The notes beneath the pieces are model-generated. The model ran no database searches and had not been told where the DNA came from. It saw only the letters and a list, made by a program, of their open reading frames with translations. From the NCBI GenBank assembly GCA_900544275.1, contig UQUU01000002.1:124001-188000 (forward strand): a stretch of DNA of 64,000 nucleotides. The letters are read 5' to 3'. This DNA comes from an uncultured Succiniclasticum sp. (GTDB taxonomy: Bacteria > Bacillota > Negativicutes > Acidaminococcales > Acidaminococcaceae). The position numbers were made by a program, and so were the translations under genes. Shown here piece after piece: positions 16,333 to 25,495 of this stretch. Each line of letters begins with the position of its first letter. The first letter of the stretch is position 1.

Positions 16333-19300
16333 TTACGATTTTTTAAATTTTTTACAAAAATAGGTAAAAGGGCAAGTGCCGCAATCCTCTTTTCGCAGGG
16401 CAAACTCAGCCTCGCTCTTTTTCGCCCCGATTTCTTCGCAAAGCGCAAGGATATCCGCCTTATAAAAAGCCGCACTGCTGTTCTCCGGCAACGCCCGGAC
16501 CGTATGGTCCCGGATAAAGTGCAGGGAAGCCCGGCCCACTTTTTTCCCAAAACGAGCTTCCGCAGCCATTTTATACAGAGCCAACTGCCAGACATACCCT
16601 TGCTCTGCCGCCGTCGCCCCGGTCACTTTACCGGTTTTATAATCCACGATTTCCAGAGAATCTCCCGGTAATTCCGCAATGGCGTCAATCACGCCGGTAA
16701 TGATAAAGGTCCGGTCAGCATCTGCTGTCAAGGGAATTTGAAAGGGATATTCCGCAAATTTCTGGCGTGAAACAAACTCTTTATATACCGCGCTTTGCAA
16801 ATAACTTTCCAGCATTTGCTCCGCCGGTTGCGCCAACAATGCGTTTCCCTCCGCCAACTCCCTGACAGCCCGGGCATAAAACGTACGCCAGAGGGATTCC
16901 GGTATATCTGTTTCGTCCGGACCTTCCATATACCGGCGCCCCAAAAGCTCTAATGTCCGGTGTACAATTTGCCCCAACACGCGGGCAGGCAGCTCGTGAC
17001 CCATGCTCGCCGTGTCCTCTGTCCCCGGCATTTCTTCGATCACCTGATAATAGTACTGACGGGGGCACCACAAATAAGTTTGCAGGGAAGAAGCGGAAAA
17101 CCGCTTCCTGCCGAATTTACCGTAATCCGGCAACGGCTCGGTTTGTTGCAAAACCGACTCCGGAATTTCCGATGTCTGCGCTGCACCACTCGCCGGAAAG
17201 TTCCGTTCTATCAGGGAATCCCCCGACGCGACCGGATTGGCCGTTGCTTCACTAATTATTGGGAGAGATGTTTCTTCCCTGCGATCAGGATCCGGAAAAA
17301 TCCCCGTCCGGTCTGAAACCGGCGCTGCACTGTTCTCCTGCTCATTTTCACCGCTCTGTCCGTCGCCGATCTCTGTGCGTATAATGCCCGGGAAGTCCTG
17401 GGGGATATGCAGGTTAAAACTGTTGAACCAGTTCCTTGCTTCCGACGGCTTTTTCCGTTCTTTTTCCGAACCGGAAAGAAGCAGACGCTTTTCGGCCCGT
17501 GTCATTGCCACATACAACAGACGGGCTTTTTCCTCTTCTTCTTTTTGGCGATTGATCTCCCGAATTTTTTGCAGCACGTTGCCGGGCACAAGCTTGCCAT
17601 CTTCACTCCGGACCGAAATGCCTAAGCCTATATCCGGCAGATAGGCAATGGGACTGCGGTCCCCTACCATACCCACATCCATAAAAGGTACAGCGACCAG
17701 AGGGAACTCCAGGCCCTTTGACTTATGCACGGTCAACAGCGTAACAGCTGCATCCGCTTCCACAGACGCCGCTGCTTCCCGCACCTTTTCCTCCTGCATA
17801 CGCCGCAGATATCGCGCGAAATCCTGCACAGTACCATGCTTTTGCGCGGCAAACACAAAAGCCAACTGCTGCAATTTACGATAGTCTGCCAGTTGCTCTT
17901 CCCCGTTTTTCTGCAAAGCCAGCACCGTTTCCGGATGCAGCGTATCATCTACCAACTGACAAAAATCCGGTAAATTCAGGGCGCGTCCTTCCCGCTGCAA
18001 AAGCGCCAAAAGAGAGAGCCCGCGTTCTAACAAAGCTTGTTCCGCTTCAGGCAACAAGGGTTTCCCCCGCTGCAAAAAATCCCATAAAGAAAGGGAACCG
18101 TCAACTGTGTTTCCCCGCTCCTGTTCTTTTTCCTCAAGCAGCGCCAGCAAAAGTCTTGTTAAAGACGCATCGTTAAGCCCCACGTACACAGAACGCAGCA
18201 GGCCTAACAACACCGGATCATTTTGGGGATCACTCACAAAAGTGAACAGGTTCAGCATATCCCGGATTTCGATCCGGTCATAAAAACCGCGTCCATCCAC
18301 AACCGCATAGGGAATCCCTGTGTCTCGCAAAGCAGAGGTCATCGCCTCAATATGGGTCATGTTCTGTAAAAGGATCGCCATCCCCCCGTAAGAAAAACCC
18401 TCCGTATCGTGCAGTTCCCGCAAACGTCGGGCCAGGCCCAGCGCTTCCTTTTTCCGCACCGTCCCGGCCTCTTTCTTCCCGCTATAGCTGAATTTCAAAA
18501 ATTCAGGACGTATATCGTTTTCTTTATTTGCCTGCAACGCTTCATAAAATACATCCTGCGCCGGATCTTCCCCCATCAGCGTCCGGAACAGGTGATTACA
18601 AAGGGAGAGAATATTCTTTACCGTACGAAAATTATCTGTCAGCTGTAACGAAACACCGCCGCTGTTCTCAATTTCGTGGCGCACCCGGGCAAAAACGCTG
18701 ACTTCCGCCCCCCGAAACCGATAAATCGACTGCTTGGGATCGCCCACTACAAATAAATGATTCCCTTTTAAGTGCTGTGCGTCGCCGCCGGCCAATAAAT
18801 AAATCAGTTGCCGCTGACGCGAATTGGTATCCTGAAACTCGTCCACCATGATATAGCGATATTGGCTGCGATACTTCTCCAGTACCGGTGGATGGTTGCG
18901 TAACAAGTCCAATGCCATCTGCTCCAGATCATCAAAAGCCAGAACGCCGGCTTCTTTTTTTGCCGCAGCCAGATGCTGCTGCAACGCCGCCAAGTAACTT
19001 TCCCAATACGGTATCAATTCTGCGGACCGTACACAGGCCGGATATTGAACGATGTGCCCCAGTCTTTCTTTGAGCAGACCTATCGTTTCAGCGTTTTTCC
19101 CGCTTTTACGCAGACGCCCAATCACGTCGGACAACAACGCAATATTTGCCTCGTCATCCAAATTGGCTAATGCCGCCCGAATCGCATCCAGGCAGCCTGA
19201 CAGTGCTTTTTTATTGCCGGCGGCGCAGTCCCCGACCAACGCATCCGTAAAATACACCGCCGTATCCTCTGCCAGTTGCTGCAGGTCTTTTTGTGCAGAC

Positions 19301-19893
19301 TCATAGTCGGCAAGGTTATTAACCGCCGTAAAATGCGCTTCCCCGCTTTGTAACAAGTACAAGGTCTGACGCAGCAGACCGGCACTGCCATATTCCTCAC
19401 ACAGACGAACGGCCGCCTCGGCCTGTGCCTTCAGCTGCTGCCGCAGCCAGCGGCGCGCTCTGTCCTGGAAAAATTCTTTGGTTTCCTGCTCTTCCATCAC
19501 AGAAAACGCCGGATCCAGGTCACTTTCTACCGGATTGGCGCGCAATATCGCACTGCATAAGCTATGTATCGTGCCAATAGACGCGCGGGACAATTCTTTA
19601 AGCTGCCCCCGCCAGAAAATCGCATTGTCAGGCTCTGCTTCGATTTTTTCCATCAGTTTCCGGCGAATCCTGTCCCGCATTTCCGTCGCGGCTTTTCGTG
19701 TGAAAGTCACAGCCAGAATTGTACGGGGCGATACGTTCTTATCCGCTTCCTGCAAACCCTGTTCCAGGATATAGAGAAACCGTTCTACCAGTACACGGGT
19801 CTTACCGCTGCCCGCCCCCGCAGACACCACCACATTCTTCTCAATGCAGCGGATCGCCTGATCTTGCTCCGGTGTAAACTTAGGCGTCCCCAT
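16333..19893 (-). CDS. addA: ATP-dependent helicase/nuclease subunit A (AddA)
   Basis: 1186 residues. UvrD-type helicase with Walker A VSAGAGSGKTRVLVERF, Walker B YIMVDEFQDTNSRQRQL, VVGDPKQSIYRFRGA and LTVHKSKGLEFPLV. The C-terminal RecB-type nuclease has LEIVDYKTGK and four cysteines for an iron-sulfur staple (one in YLWCPRQYYYQ, three in DCGTCPFTYFCKK). With AddB it resects double-strand breaks at Chi-like sites. The ATG at 19893 has GGAGG six bases upstream and overlaps the addB stop by 14 nt. A longer frame to 19968 is in the addB end and is rejected. Confidence 0.96.
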   Translation of the reverse strand: MGTPKFTPEQDQAIRCIEKNVVVSAGAGSGKTRVLVERFLYILEQGLQEADKNVSPRTILAVTFTRKAATEMRDRIRRKLMEKIEAEPDNAIFWRGQLKELSRASIGTIHSLCSAILRANPVESDLDPAFSVMEEQETKEFFQDRARRWLRQQLKAQAEAAVRLCEEYGSAGLLRQTLYLLQSGEAHFTAVNNLADYESAQKDLQQLAEDTAVYFTDALVGDCAAGNKKALSGCLDAIRAALANLDDEANIALLSDVIGRLRKSGKNAETIGLLKERLGHIVQYPACVRSAELIPYWESYLAALQQHLAAAKKEAGVLAFDDLEQMALDLLRNHPPVLEKYRSQYRYIMVDEFQDTNSRQRQLIYLLAGGDAQHLKGNHLFVVGDPKQSIYRFRGAEVSVFARVRHEIENSGGVSLQLTDNFRTVKNILSLCNHLFRTLMGEDPAQDVFYEALQANKENDIRPEFLKFSYSGKKEAGTVRKKEALGLARRLRELHDTEGFSYGGMAILLQNMTHIEAMTSALRDTGIPYAVVDGRGFYDRIEIRDMLNLFTFVSDPQNDPVLLGLLRSVYVGLNDASLTRLLLALLEEKEQERGNTVDGSLSLWDFLQRGKPLLPEAEQALLERGLSLLALLQREGRALNLPDFCQLVDDTLHPETVLALQKNGEEQLADYRKLQQLAFVFAAQKHGTVQDFARYLRRMQEEKVREAAASVEADAAVTLLTVHKSKGLEFPLVAVPFMDVGMVGDRSPIAYLPDIGLGISVRSEDGKLVPGNVLQKIREINRQKEEEEKARLLYVAMTRAEKRLLLSGSEKERKKPSEARNWFNSFNLHIPQDFPGIIRTEIGDGQSGENEQENSAAPVSDRTGIFPDPDRREETSLPIISEATANPVASGDSLIERNFPASGAAQTSEIPESVLQQTEPLPDYGKFGRKRFSASSLQTYLWCPRQYYYQVIEEMPGTEDTASMGHELPARVLGQIVHRTLELLGRRYMEGPDETDIPESLWRTFYARAVRELAEGNALLAQPAEQMLESYLQSAVYKEFVSRQKFAEYPFQIPLTADADRTFIITGVIDAIAELPGDSLEIVDYKTGKVTGATAAEQGYVWQLALYKMAAEARFGKKVGRASLHFIRDHTVRALPENSSAAFYKADILALCEEIGAKKSEAEFALRKEDCGTCPFTYFCKKFKKS

Positions 19894-22800
19894 TTTCAGC
19901 CTCCGATTCCTCATTCCCCGGTAAAATACAAAAACGACAAATATCCGCAGCCGGACAGAAACGCTCACAGCCGGGCGCAGGTGTAGGGGCGAAATCCCCT
20001 GCCGCCATCCGCTCCAATAAGGAGCGAATCGCTTCTTGTATCATGTTTTGCAGTTCATCCATATGGTGCAGAGTCTCTTTTTCCGTTTTTCCCGGCGGTA
20101 TCACTTCCTGAAACGATTTCACCGGCAGCAGCGCCTTATTATCGGCAAACTGAAAACCGGTTTTACGCACTCCTTCCGCCAGAGCATAATAACCGCCGCC
20201 GGACACTGTCGCCTCCGGTTCTTCCTGCAGCATCTTATGTAAAGCCAGCAAATACAACGGCAGTTGCAGATCTTTTTGCAAAAAATCACTTTGCGCCGGT
20301 GTTTTTCCGCTCTTGTAATCTGTCACGAAATAATCCTTACCGGAGCGGTCTACCCGATCGATCGAGCCATTTAAGCTGATCCGACACGGACCTACCTGCA
20401 AAGACAGGGCCTCCGCCTTGCCCCGGCCAAAGGACTTTTCCACCGCCACCGGCCGGAACTCGCTTTGTCCGCTATATTCAATCTCTTTTTTTAACCAGTA
20501 ATGCAACAGTTTACGCTGTTGTTCCTTATCATACTGCCAGAAAGGCCCGGCATAGATTCTGCCGGCAGCTTCCTCCGTCTCACAGAGCCTGTCAAAGATT
20601 CCATCCAGCTCTTGCTGCAAGTCCGGTTGCTGCGCTAAAGTAAATTTTTCTCCCAGATGCGCACCGATAAATTGTTCCAGCACCTTATGGAGCAGATTCC
20701 CCCGCGTCATGGGGTTCATGTCCTCTTCCATCGACTCAGCCCTTTCCTGGTTCCATCCATAAAAAGCCAGAAAAGAAAAAGGACAGTTCAGATACATTTC
20801 CAACTTGGATGCGCTGAATTGCGTCCCTATCTTTTGCTGCAGCGCCTTTAAAACCGCAGTTTCCTCGATCCGGCCATTATACATTCTGCCCGAACCGGTG
20901 CGTTCCGTATCTACAATCGCCGCTTTCACCAACAAAGGCGATGTTCTCTGTTGCAGCAGTGTTTTTTTGCCCTGCCGGGCCAACGCTAATTCCAGTTCCG
21001 CCCGGGACAGCGCAGACTTCTCTTTTTCCCCCGCCGAACGGGGAGCCCGGATCTTTAAATCGCTGAATACAGTCCGGACCTCTTCGATATACGGCGAAAC
21101 CGTATGTTCTTCATCGGTAAAATAAGTCAGGAAAAGGCGTTCTTTCGCCGCAGCGCAGGCCGCAGCAAAGAAAAACAGATCTTCCTGATAGCTATCTACA
21201 GAACGGGGCAGATCCAAACCCAATGCTTTTAAATCTTCCCGCTCTTTGTCATCATAAAGCCAATTTTCATGCTTCAAGCAAGGAAATTCATGCTCCCGCA
21301 ATCCCAATACATACACATACGTAAAAGATTCTTCTGTCAGATCGGCCGCCGCCAGCAAAGCCACTCCTTCTTCCTGTCCCGGTTGCAGCCGCAAGGTGAC
21401 ATGCGTGGCGCCCTCTGCCATGCTTTCCCAAAATTCGCTGCTGCTGATCGCGGTATCAGAAAGTCCTCCGGCTTCATAATCAGCTTCTAACTGCCGCAGA
21501 ACCTCCCGCATTTCTTTTTGGGCGGTGATCAGATTTTTAAACCCGGGAAGCGAAAGCTGCCCTTCCCGGTACGCTACGCCCATTTTTTCGGCCAACGACA
21601 GCTCGGTCAGAGTCGCCTCCAACGCCTGGGTAAACGTTTTGACCGTCCCCGCTCCCAATGCTGAAAAACGTTGCACAAAAGACGTCAGCACGGCCCAGCC
21701 GGGGATTGCCAGTACCGTATCGGTAAAAGCTTCCGGGTTCGTATAATAACGGGACGCCGCCACCTGTTCCGCAGCGTGTACCGCCACACCGAACAACAAT
21801 CCCTGCAGGGGATGGGTAAAAAATGTCTGCCAGGCTTCCACCTGCCTCCGTCCCCGCAGACCGACCGTGCTGAACAACGCCGCAACATAAGTAAATAACG
21901 GATTGGCAGGTAAAGAGGCCGTTCCGGGCAATTGAACCGGTATCCCATATTCATCGCACAAACGACGGAAACCGCTATAGTCTTCCGGGTTGCGCACAAT
22001 GATGCCAATTTGATCGGCCCGGACTTTACCGGCCGCAATCTGCGTTTTTACGGCACGCAAGACCGTGCGCATTTCCTCGCTGCGGTCGCGCGCTTCCCAT
22101 ATTTCTACCGTGTCATTACAAGGAATCTGTGTCGGTTTCTCACGACGCAGATTCCGTAAAAGGTGTTCAATTGCCAGGCCGCGTCCGACAACCGCTTCTC
22201 TTCTCACTTCTTCCGCGTCCTGTATCCCCAACAGGTCCGCCCGCAAAAATTCCGTCACGCCATACAATTCCGGGCGCTGCCCTTCGTAAGGCAAAGCAAT
22301 CCATACATCGCAGCATTGACCAAGCTGTGCCAGGATTTTCAGCTGCAGCGCATCAAAATGATAAAAACCCGTAAAAAACAGCGCCCGCCATTTTACACAA
22401 CCGCCCTTCTGGAGCCGCTCACGCAAAGCTTCCGCCGCCAAACGGTAAAGCCCTTCCACATCATATACCCGATGAGTTTTCAAATAGTCGCGATACCGCT
22501 CGTAAATCAGTTCCGTTTCCCGGTCTTTCGTACCCCGGCTCCCGCTTCTGTCCCAGCTTTGCAGCGCCGTCTTCACTTCCGGCACCGTCACGCCGCTGCG
22601 TCCTAACTGCCCGATCAGCGACAGCATGGAGTGCAAAAAACCTTTCTTATCCAGCAGACGGACGTAATAGGATAACCGGCTCTCTGCCTGTAATTGCTGT
22701 AAAATTTTTTGTAAAATGATTGCCTGCGCTTTACGGCTCAGCAGTCTGACATCCGTCTTTGCACACTGGCGCAAAATATCATTCGCCAGATAGTCAAAAT

Positions 22801-22951
22801 TTCTGGCATTCACACCCCGGAGCCGGGCTTTTTGCACCATAAACTGCGATGAGGTGATTACCAGACTTTGTTCATATCCCTGTTGTAAAGCCCCTTCGAT
22901 GAATTCATCGGTCGCACTGGTGCCGATCGGCAAACTCACAACATGTATCAT
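19880..22951 (-). CDS. addB: AddB-like helicase-exonuclease subunit
   Basis: 1023 residues, cotranslated with addA. C-terminal nuclease: YFVTDYKSGKTP and an iron-sulfur-type Cys set (one in YLNCPFSFLAFYGW, then a CxxxCxxxxxC in ERFCPAADIC). The N-terminal ATP-binding loop expected as GxxGxGKT is absent; the corresponding place reads LPIGTSATDEFIEG. The Cys spacing also has one more residue than the CxxCxxxxxC of Bacillus AddB. The start at 22951 is supported by GGGAGG 5 nt upstream; the first ATG at 22963 has no such site. The subunit probably still binds and cuts DNA, with the motor in AddA. Confidence 0.88.
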   Translation of the reverse strand: MIHVVSLPIGTSATDEFIEGALQQGYEQSLVITSSQFMVQKARLRGVNARNFDYLANDILRQCAKTDVRLLSRKAQAIILQKILQQLQAESRLSYYVRLLDKKGFLHSMLSLIGQLGRSGVTVPEVKTALQSWDRSGSRGTKDRETELIYERYRDYLKTHRVYDVEGLYRLAAEALRERLQKGGCVKWRALFFTGFYHFDALQLKILAQLGQCCDVWIALPYEGQRPELYGVTEFLRADLLGIQDAEEVRREAVVGRGLAIEHLLRNLRREKPTQIPCNDTVEIWEARDRSEEMRTVLRAVKTQIAAGKVRADQIGIIVRNPEDYSGFRRLCDEYGIPVQLPGTASLPANPLFTYVAALFSTVGLRGRRQVEAWQTFFTHPLQGLLFGVAVHAAEQVAASRYYTNPEAFTDTVLAIPGWAVLTSFVQRFSALGAGTVKTFTQALEATLTELSLAEKMGVAYREGQLSLPGFKNLITAQKEMREVLRQLEADYEAGGLSDTAISSSEFWESMAEGATHVTLRLQPGQEEGVALLAAADLTEESFTYVYVLGLREHEFPCLKHENWLYDDKEREDLKALGLDLPRSVDSYQEDLFFFAAACAAAKERLFLTYFTDEEHTVSPYIEEVRTVFSDLKIRAPRSAGEKEKSALSRAELELALARQGKKTLLQQRTSPLLVKAAIVDTERTGSGRMYNGRIEETAVLKALQQKIGTQFSASKLEMYLNCPFSFLAFYGWNQERAESMEEDMNPMTRGNLLHKVLEQFIGAHLGEKFTLAQQPDLQQELDGIFDRLCETEEAAGRIYAGPFWQYDKEQQRKLLHYWLKKEIEYSGQSEFRPVAVEKSFGRGKAEALSLQVGPCRISLNGSIDRVDRSGKDYFVTDYKSGKTPAQSDFLQKDLQLPLYLLALHKMLQEEPEATVSGGGYYALAEGVRKTGFQFADNKALLPVKSFQEVIPPGKTEKETLHHMDELQNMIQEAIRSLLERMAAGDFAPTPAPGCERFCPAADICRFCILPGNEESEAENGDA

Positions 22952-23085
22952 AAAGCCTCCCATTTCTATTCCGCGCTTTCCTGTCCCGCACTATGTCAAA
23001 TTTGCCGCTGCCTTGATACATATATACATATACATGTAGAAATACAAAAGCAAACACATGAAATGAGCTTGCACCGCACCCGGGA

Positions 23086-24522
23086 CTATTTTAAATGCAC
23101 CGCTTCCCCTGTCCCCTGATCGGTCAACGTAATCCGGCCTAACTTAAGCTTACCGTTAGATATATACAGCGCATTCGTCGACACGTCGCCAAAAGGCGTG
23201 GCTATCAGCACGTCGTAAATTCCCAGTTCTTTGTATTGGTTGCTGAACCGCCCTTGAATACTGTCAAAAGGTATCAGAGAGTAGCGTCCTTTGCCGGATT
23301 TAAAATCGCCGTACGTCAGCGTATTCCGGGGATTGCCGTCACACCGCAGTATGATGTTCATGTCCACCAGACAGGAAAAACGCAGATCATTCAAGGCCAG
23401 ACGACTGTCTAATTCCGTGCCCTTGCCGTAAATATTATATTCTCGGGTATCCAGATTGTAGTCCCCCCGGGCGACCAGTTTTCCGCGATAGATCTCCGCA
23501 TGCACATCGGAAAATTTCAGGACAGAATCCTCATAGACGATGTCGCCGATCACATCTGTAAAATACAAAGCGGGAATATGCAGCTCCTGCATACGCACAG
23601 TACCGGTACCGACCGGCTGCGTAACAGGCCCTTGGAATTTAGCCACCAACGTCATCTTATCATGGACATTCAGTCCAAACCCCAGCGAAGAAGGATCTAC
23701 CTCCCGCACGGCCACATCAATATTGGTTGCCGGCACAGTTCCCCGAAAATCCACCAGGCCATCAATGGTCATCCCGCCACCCAGCATCGTACCGCCCAGT
23801 TTACCGGACTCAAAAACGATCTTTGTAACATCCTCTGTATTCAGATCCAGATTTAGCGAAGCCTGGTGAAACACATAATGGCGATTGCGGTAATACGCTT
23901 CCAGGCGACAACGGTCTAAAATCAGATTTAACCGCAGCTTACGTCCATTACGGTTAAAGTTCTTCAACCCTTCTTCCAGTCTTTTCTGCGCAGCCAGCTG
24001 TTTCGTCTTGTTAGCCGAACTGTCGGCGGAAGATTCCCCCTGTCCCGGATCCGCAGCTTCATTCTCCCCGGTCACCGAGCCCCCCCCTGTCAGCTTTTTT
24101 CGCGCCGCAGGATTGATAAAATCCACCTGCATATTTTCATTAAAACGCACAGAAATCAAGGCGTCTTTCAAATAAAGCTTCTGCACGGTTGTCGATTTAA
24201 AGTTGCGCATCACCACATCCCAGGGACGAACATGAAAGCCTCCTTCCGGCGCCTGTAGAATCAGATTACCGTTCCGGTCTTTCCAGACCAGGTTTTCAAT
24301 CGAGACATCGCCGTTAACATGGGCTTTGATTTTTTCCACGGTAATCGTACCGCGCAGCATATCCTGTCGACTTATCTCCCGGTTAAAAATATACGCCGCT
24401 CCCCGACTGGCTACTTCAGCCAGAATAAAGAAAGTCACAGCAAAAACAGCCACGACCCCTAATACCATGAAAAGCCAGCGTTTATGCTGTTTTACAAACC
24501 CTGTGAAAGAACGCCGTTCCAT
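23086..24522 (-). CDS. Second AsmA/TamB-like envelope protein
   Basis: 478 residues. The N-terminus has a transmembrane helix (about 15-37) after a basic KQHKRW segment. The periplasmic part contains GDVSIENLVWKDRNGNLILQ, matching the same place in the protein at 13628-15250, and regular beta-strand repeats ending in GDVSTNALYISNGKLKLG. A Gly/Ser/Glu-rich linker at about residues 150-175 is probably disordered. It lies between addB and the DUF4130 gene. A role in outer-membrane lipid homeostasis is inferred from the family, not seen directly. Confidence 0.72.
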   Translation of the reverse strand: MERRSFTGFVKQHKRWLFMVLGVVAVFAVTFFILAEVASRGAAYIFNREISRQDMLRGTITVEKIKAHVNGDVSIENLVWKDRNGNLILQAPEGGFHVRPWDVVMRNFKSTTVQKLYLKDALISVRFNENMQVDFINPAARKKLTGGGSVTGENEAADPGQGESSADSSANKTKQLAAQKRLEEGLKNFNRNGRKLRLNLILDRCRLEAYYRNRHYVFHQASLNLDLNTEDVTKIVFESGKLGGTMLGGGMTIDGLVDFRGTVPATNIDVAVREVDPSSLGFGLNVHDKMTLVAKFQGPVTQPVGTGTVRMQELHIPALYFTDVIGDIVYEDSVLKFSDVHAEIYRGKLVARGDYNLDTREYNIYGKGTELDSRLALNDLRFSCLVDMNIILRCDGNPRNTLTYGDFKSGKGRYSLIPFDSIQGRFSNQYKELGIYDVLIATPFGDVSTNALYISNGKLKLGRITLTDQGTGEAVHLK

Positions 24523-24604
24523 ATATCCCCCAATCCGTTTTTCAATACGCTGTCTTTACTTATATCGTATCTCATCCTTATCTCTATCTTATTATTTTAA
24601 TTCT

Positions 24605-25495
24605 TTACGGTACAGGACGCAACTTTTCCTGCGGCAGTCTGCTTTTCTCCCCCAGATTTCTTTCCCCCGGTTTCTTTTCTTCCGGCTTCCTTTCCTTCGG
24701 TTTTGTATCTTGCGCCATTTCCGTCAGATACGCCCAATACCACTGAGGCATATGTGTCCGACGGCATCTCTCATTATGTCGCGGTTTTATTTCAATCGAA
24801 TCATAATACGCTCGCCACATCATTTTGTATTTTTCTTCTTCCGCACCAATTTCACCCGGGAAAAAACGTTCCAAAGGAACGATTGCCCTTTCTCCGGGCC
24901 GATACACTAACGCCATCTGATGATTTTCATCATAAATGATAAAATGTTCCTGATGAAAACGCCGGCAAAAATGCGGCGCAATAAAAGGAAGTACACAGTT
25001 TTTGGCGCCGATTACCGCAATCAGGACCCCCTGTATTTCTGTAAATCGCACAAATCCCCGCCACTTGTCGATCTCCGTTCCCAGAAAACGCAGGCTTTTA
25101 TTGATCTGCTGTACCACAGGATCTTCAGTCAGCAGCAGTACCTTATCCCCATACGAAAATCCTCTGCGGGTCAGCAACAGCATAAGTTCTTCCTTATTTT
25201 TCAGGCAGGTAAAAAAAGCCTGGCGCAAAATTTGCCAGAAATCCGCGCCGATACGGTTGCAGATGCCCTCCTTTACCCGCCGGGCGGACTGGAGGTCCGT
25301 TTGGATGATTTTAGGCGGGAACAGGGAATTCGACGCCGCACCCATAGGGCCTGCCGCGGAAATGACAGTAGCTGGTATTTCCCGTTTCTGATAACTTTCA
25401 TACACACAACAAAGCCAACCATCCAACGTTCCGTCATATTGATACACCAGCTCCGGTGTAATGGACTTCAGACGAAGATGGGAATGGGTGTCCAT
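24605..25495 (-). CDS. DUF4130 family putative DNA repair/metabolism protein (TIGR03915-like)
   Basis: 296 residues. It opens with ELVYQYDGTLDGWLCCVYESY and contains RGFVRFTEIQGVLIAVIGAKN and MALVYRPGERAIVPLERF, with a late MMWRAYYDSIEIKPRHNERC. These are features of DUF4130 proteins, which occur beside, or fused to, radical SAM and uracil-DNA glycosylase-like proteins. The start (AGGAGG 8 nt upstream) overlaps the radical SAM gene by 28 nt, so the two products are probably made together. The tail is Lys/Glu/Pro-rich and repetitive. The biochemical role is unknown. Confidence 0.78.
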   Translation of the reverse strand: MDTHSHLRLKSITPELVYQYDGTLDGWLCCVYESYQKREIPATVISAAGPMGAASNSLFPPKIIQTDLQSARRVKEGICNRIGADFWQILRQAFFTCLKNKEELMLLLTRRGFSYGDKVLLLTEDPVVQQINKSLRFLGTEIDKWRGFVRFTEIQGVLIAVIGAKNCVLPFIAPHFCRRFHQEHFIIYDENHQMALVYRPGERAIVPLERFFPGEIGAEEEKYKMMWRAYYDSIEIKPRHNERCRRTHMPQWYWAYLTEMAQDTKPKERKPEEKKPGERNLGEKSRLPQEKLRPVP

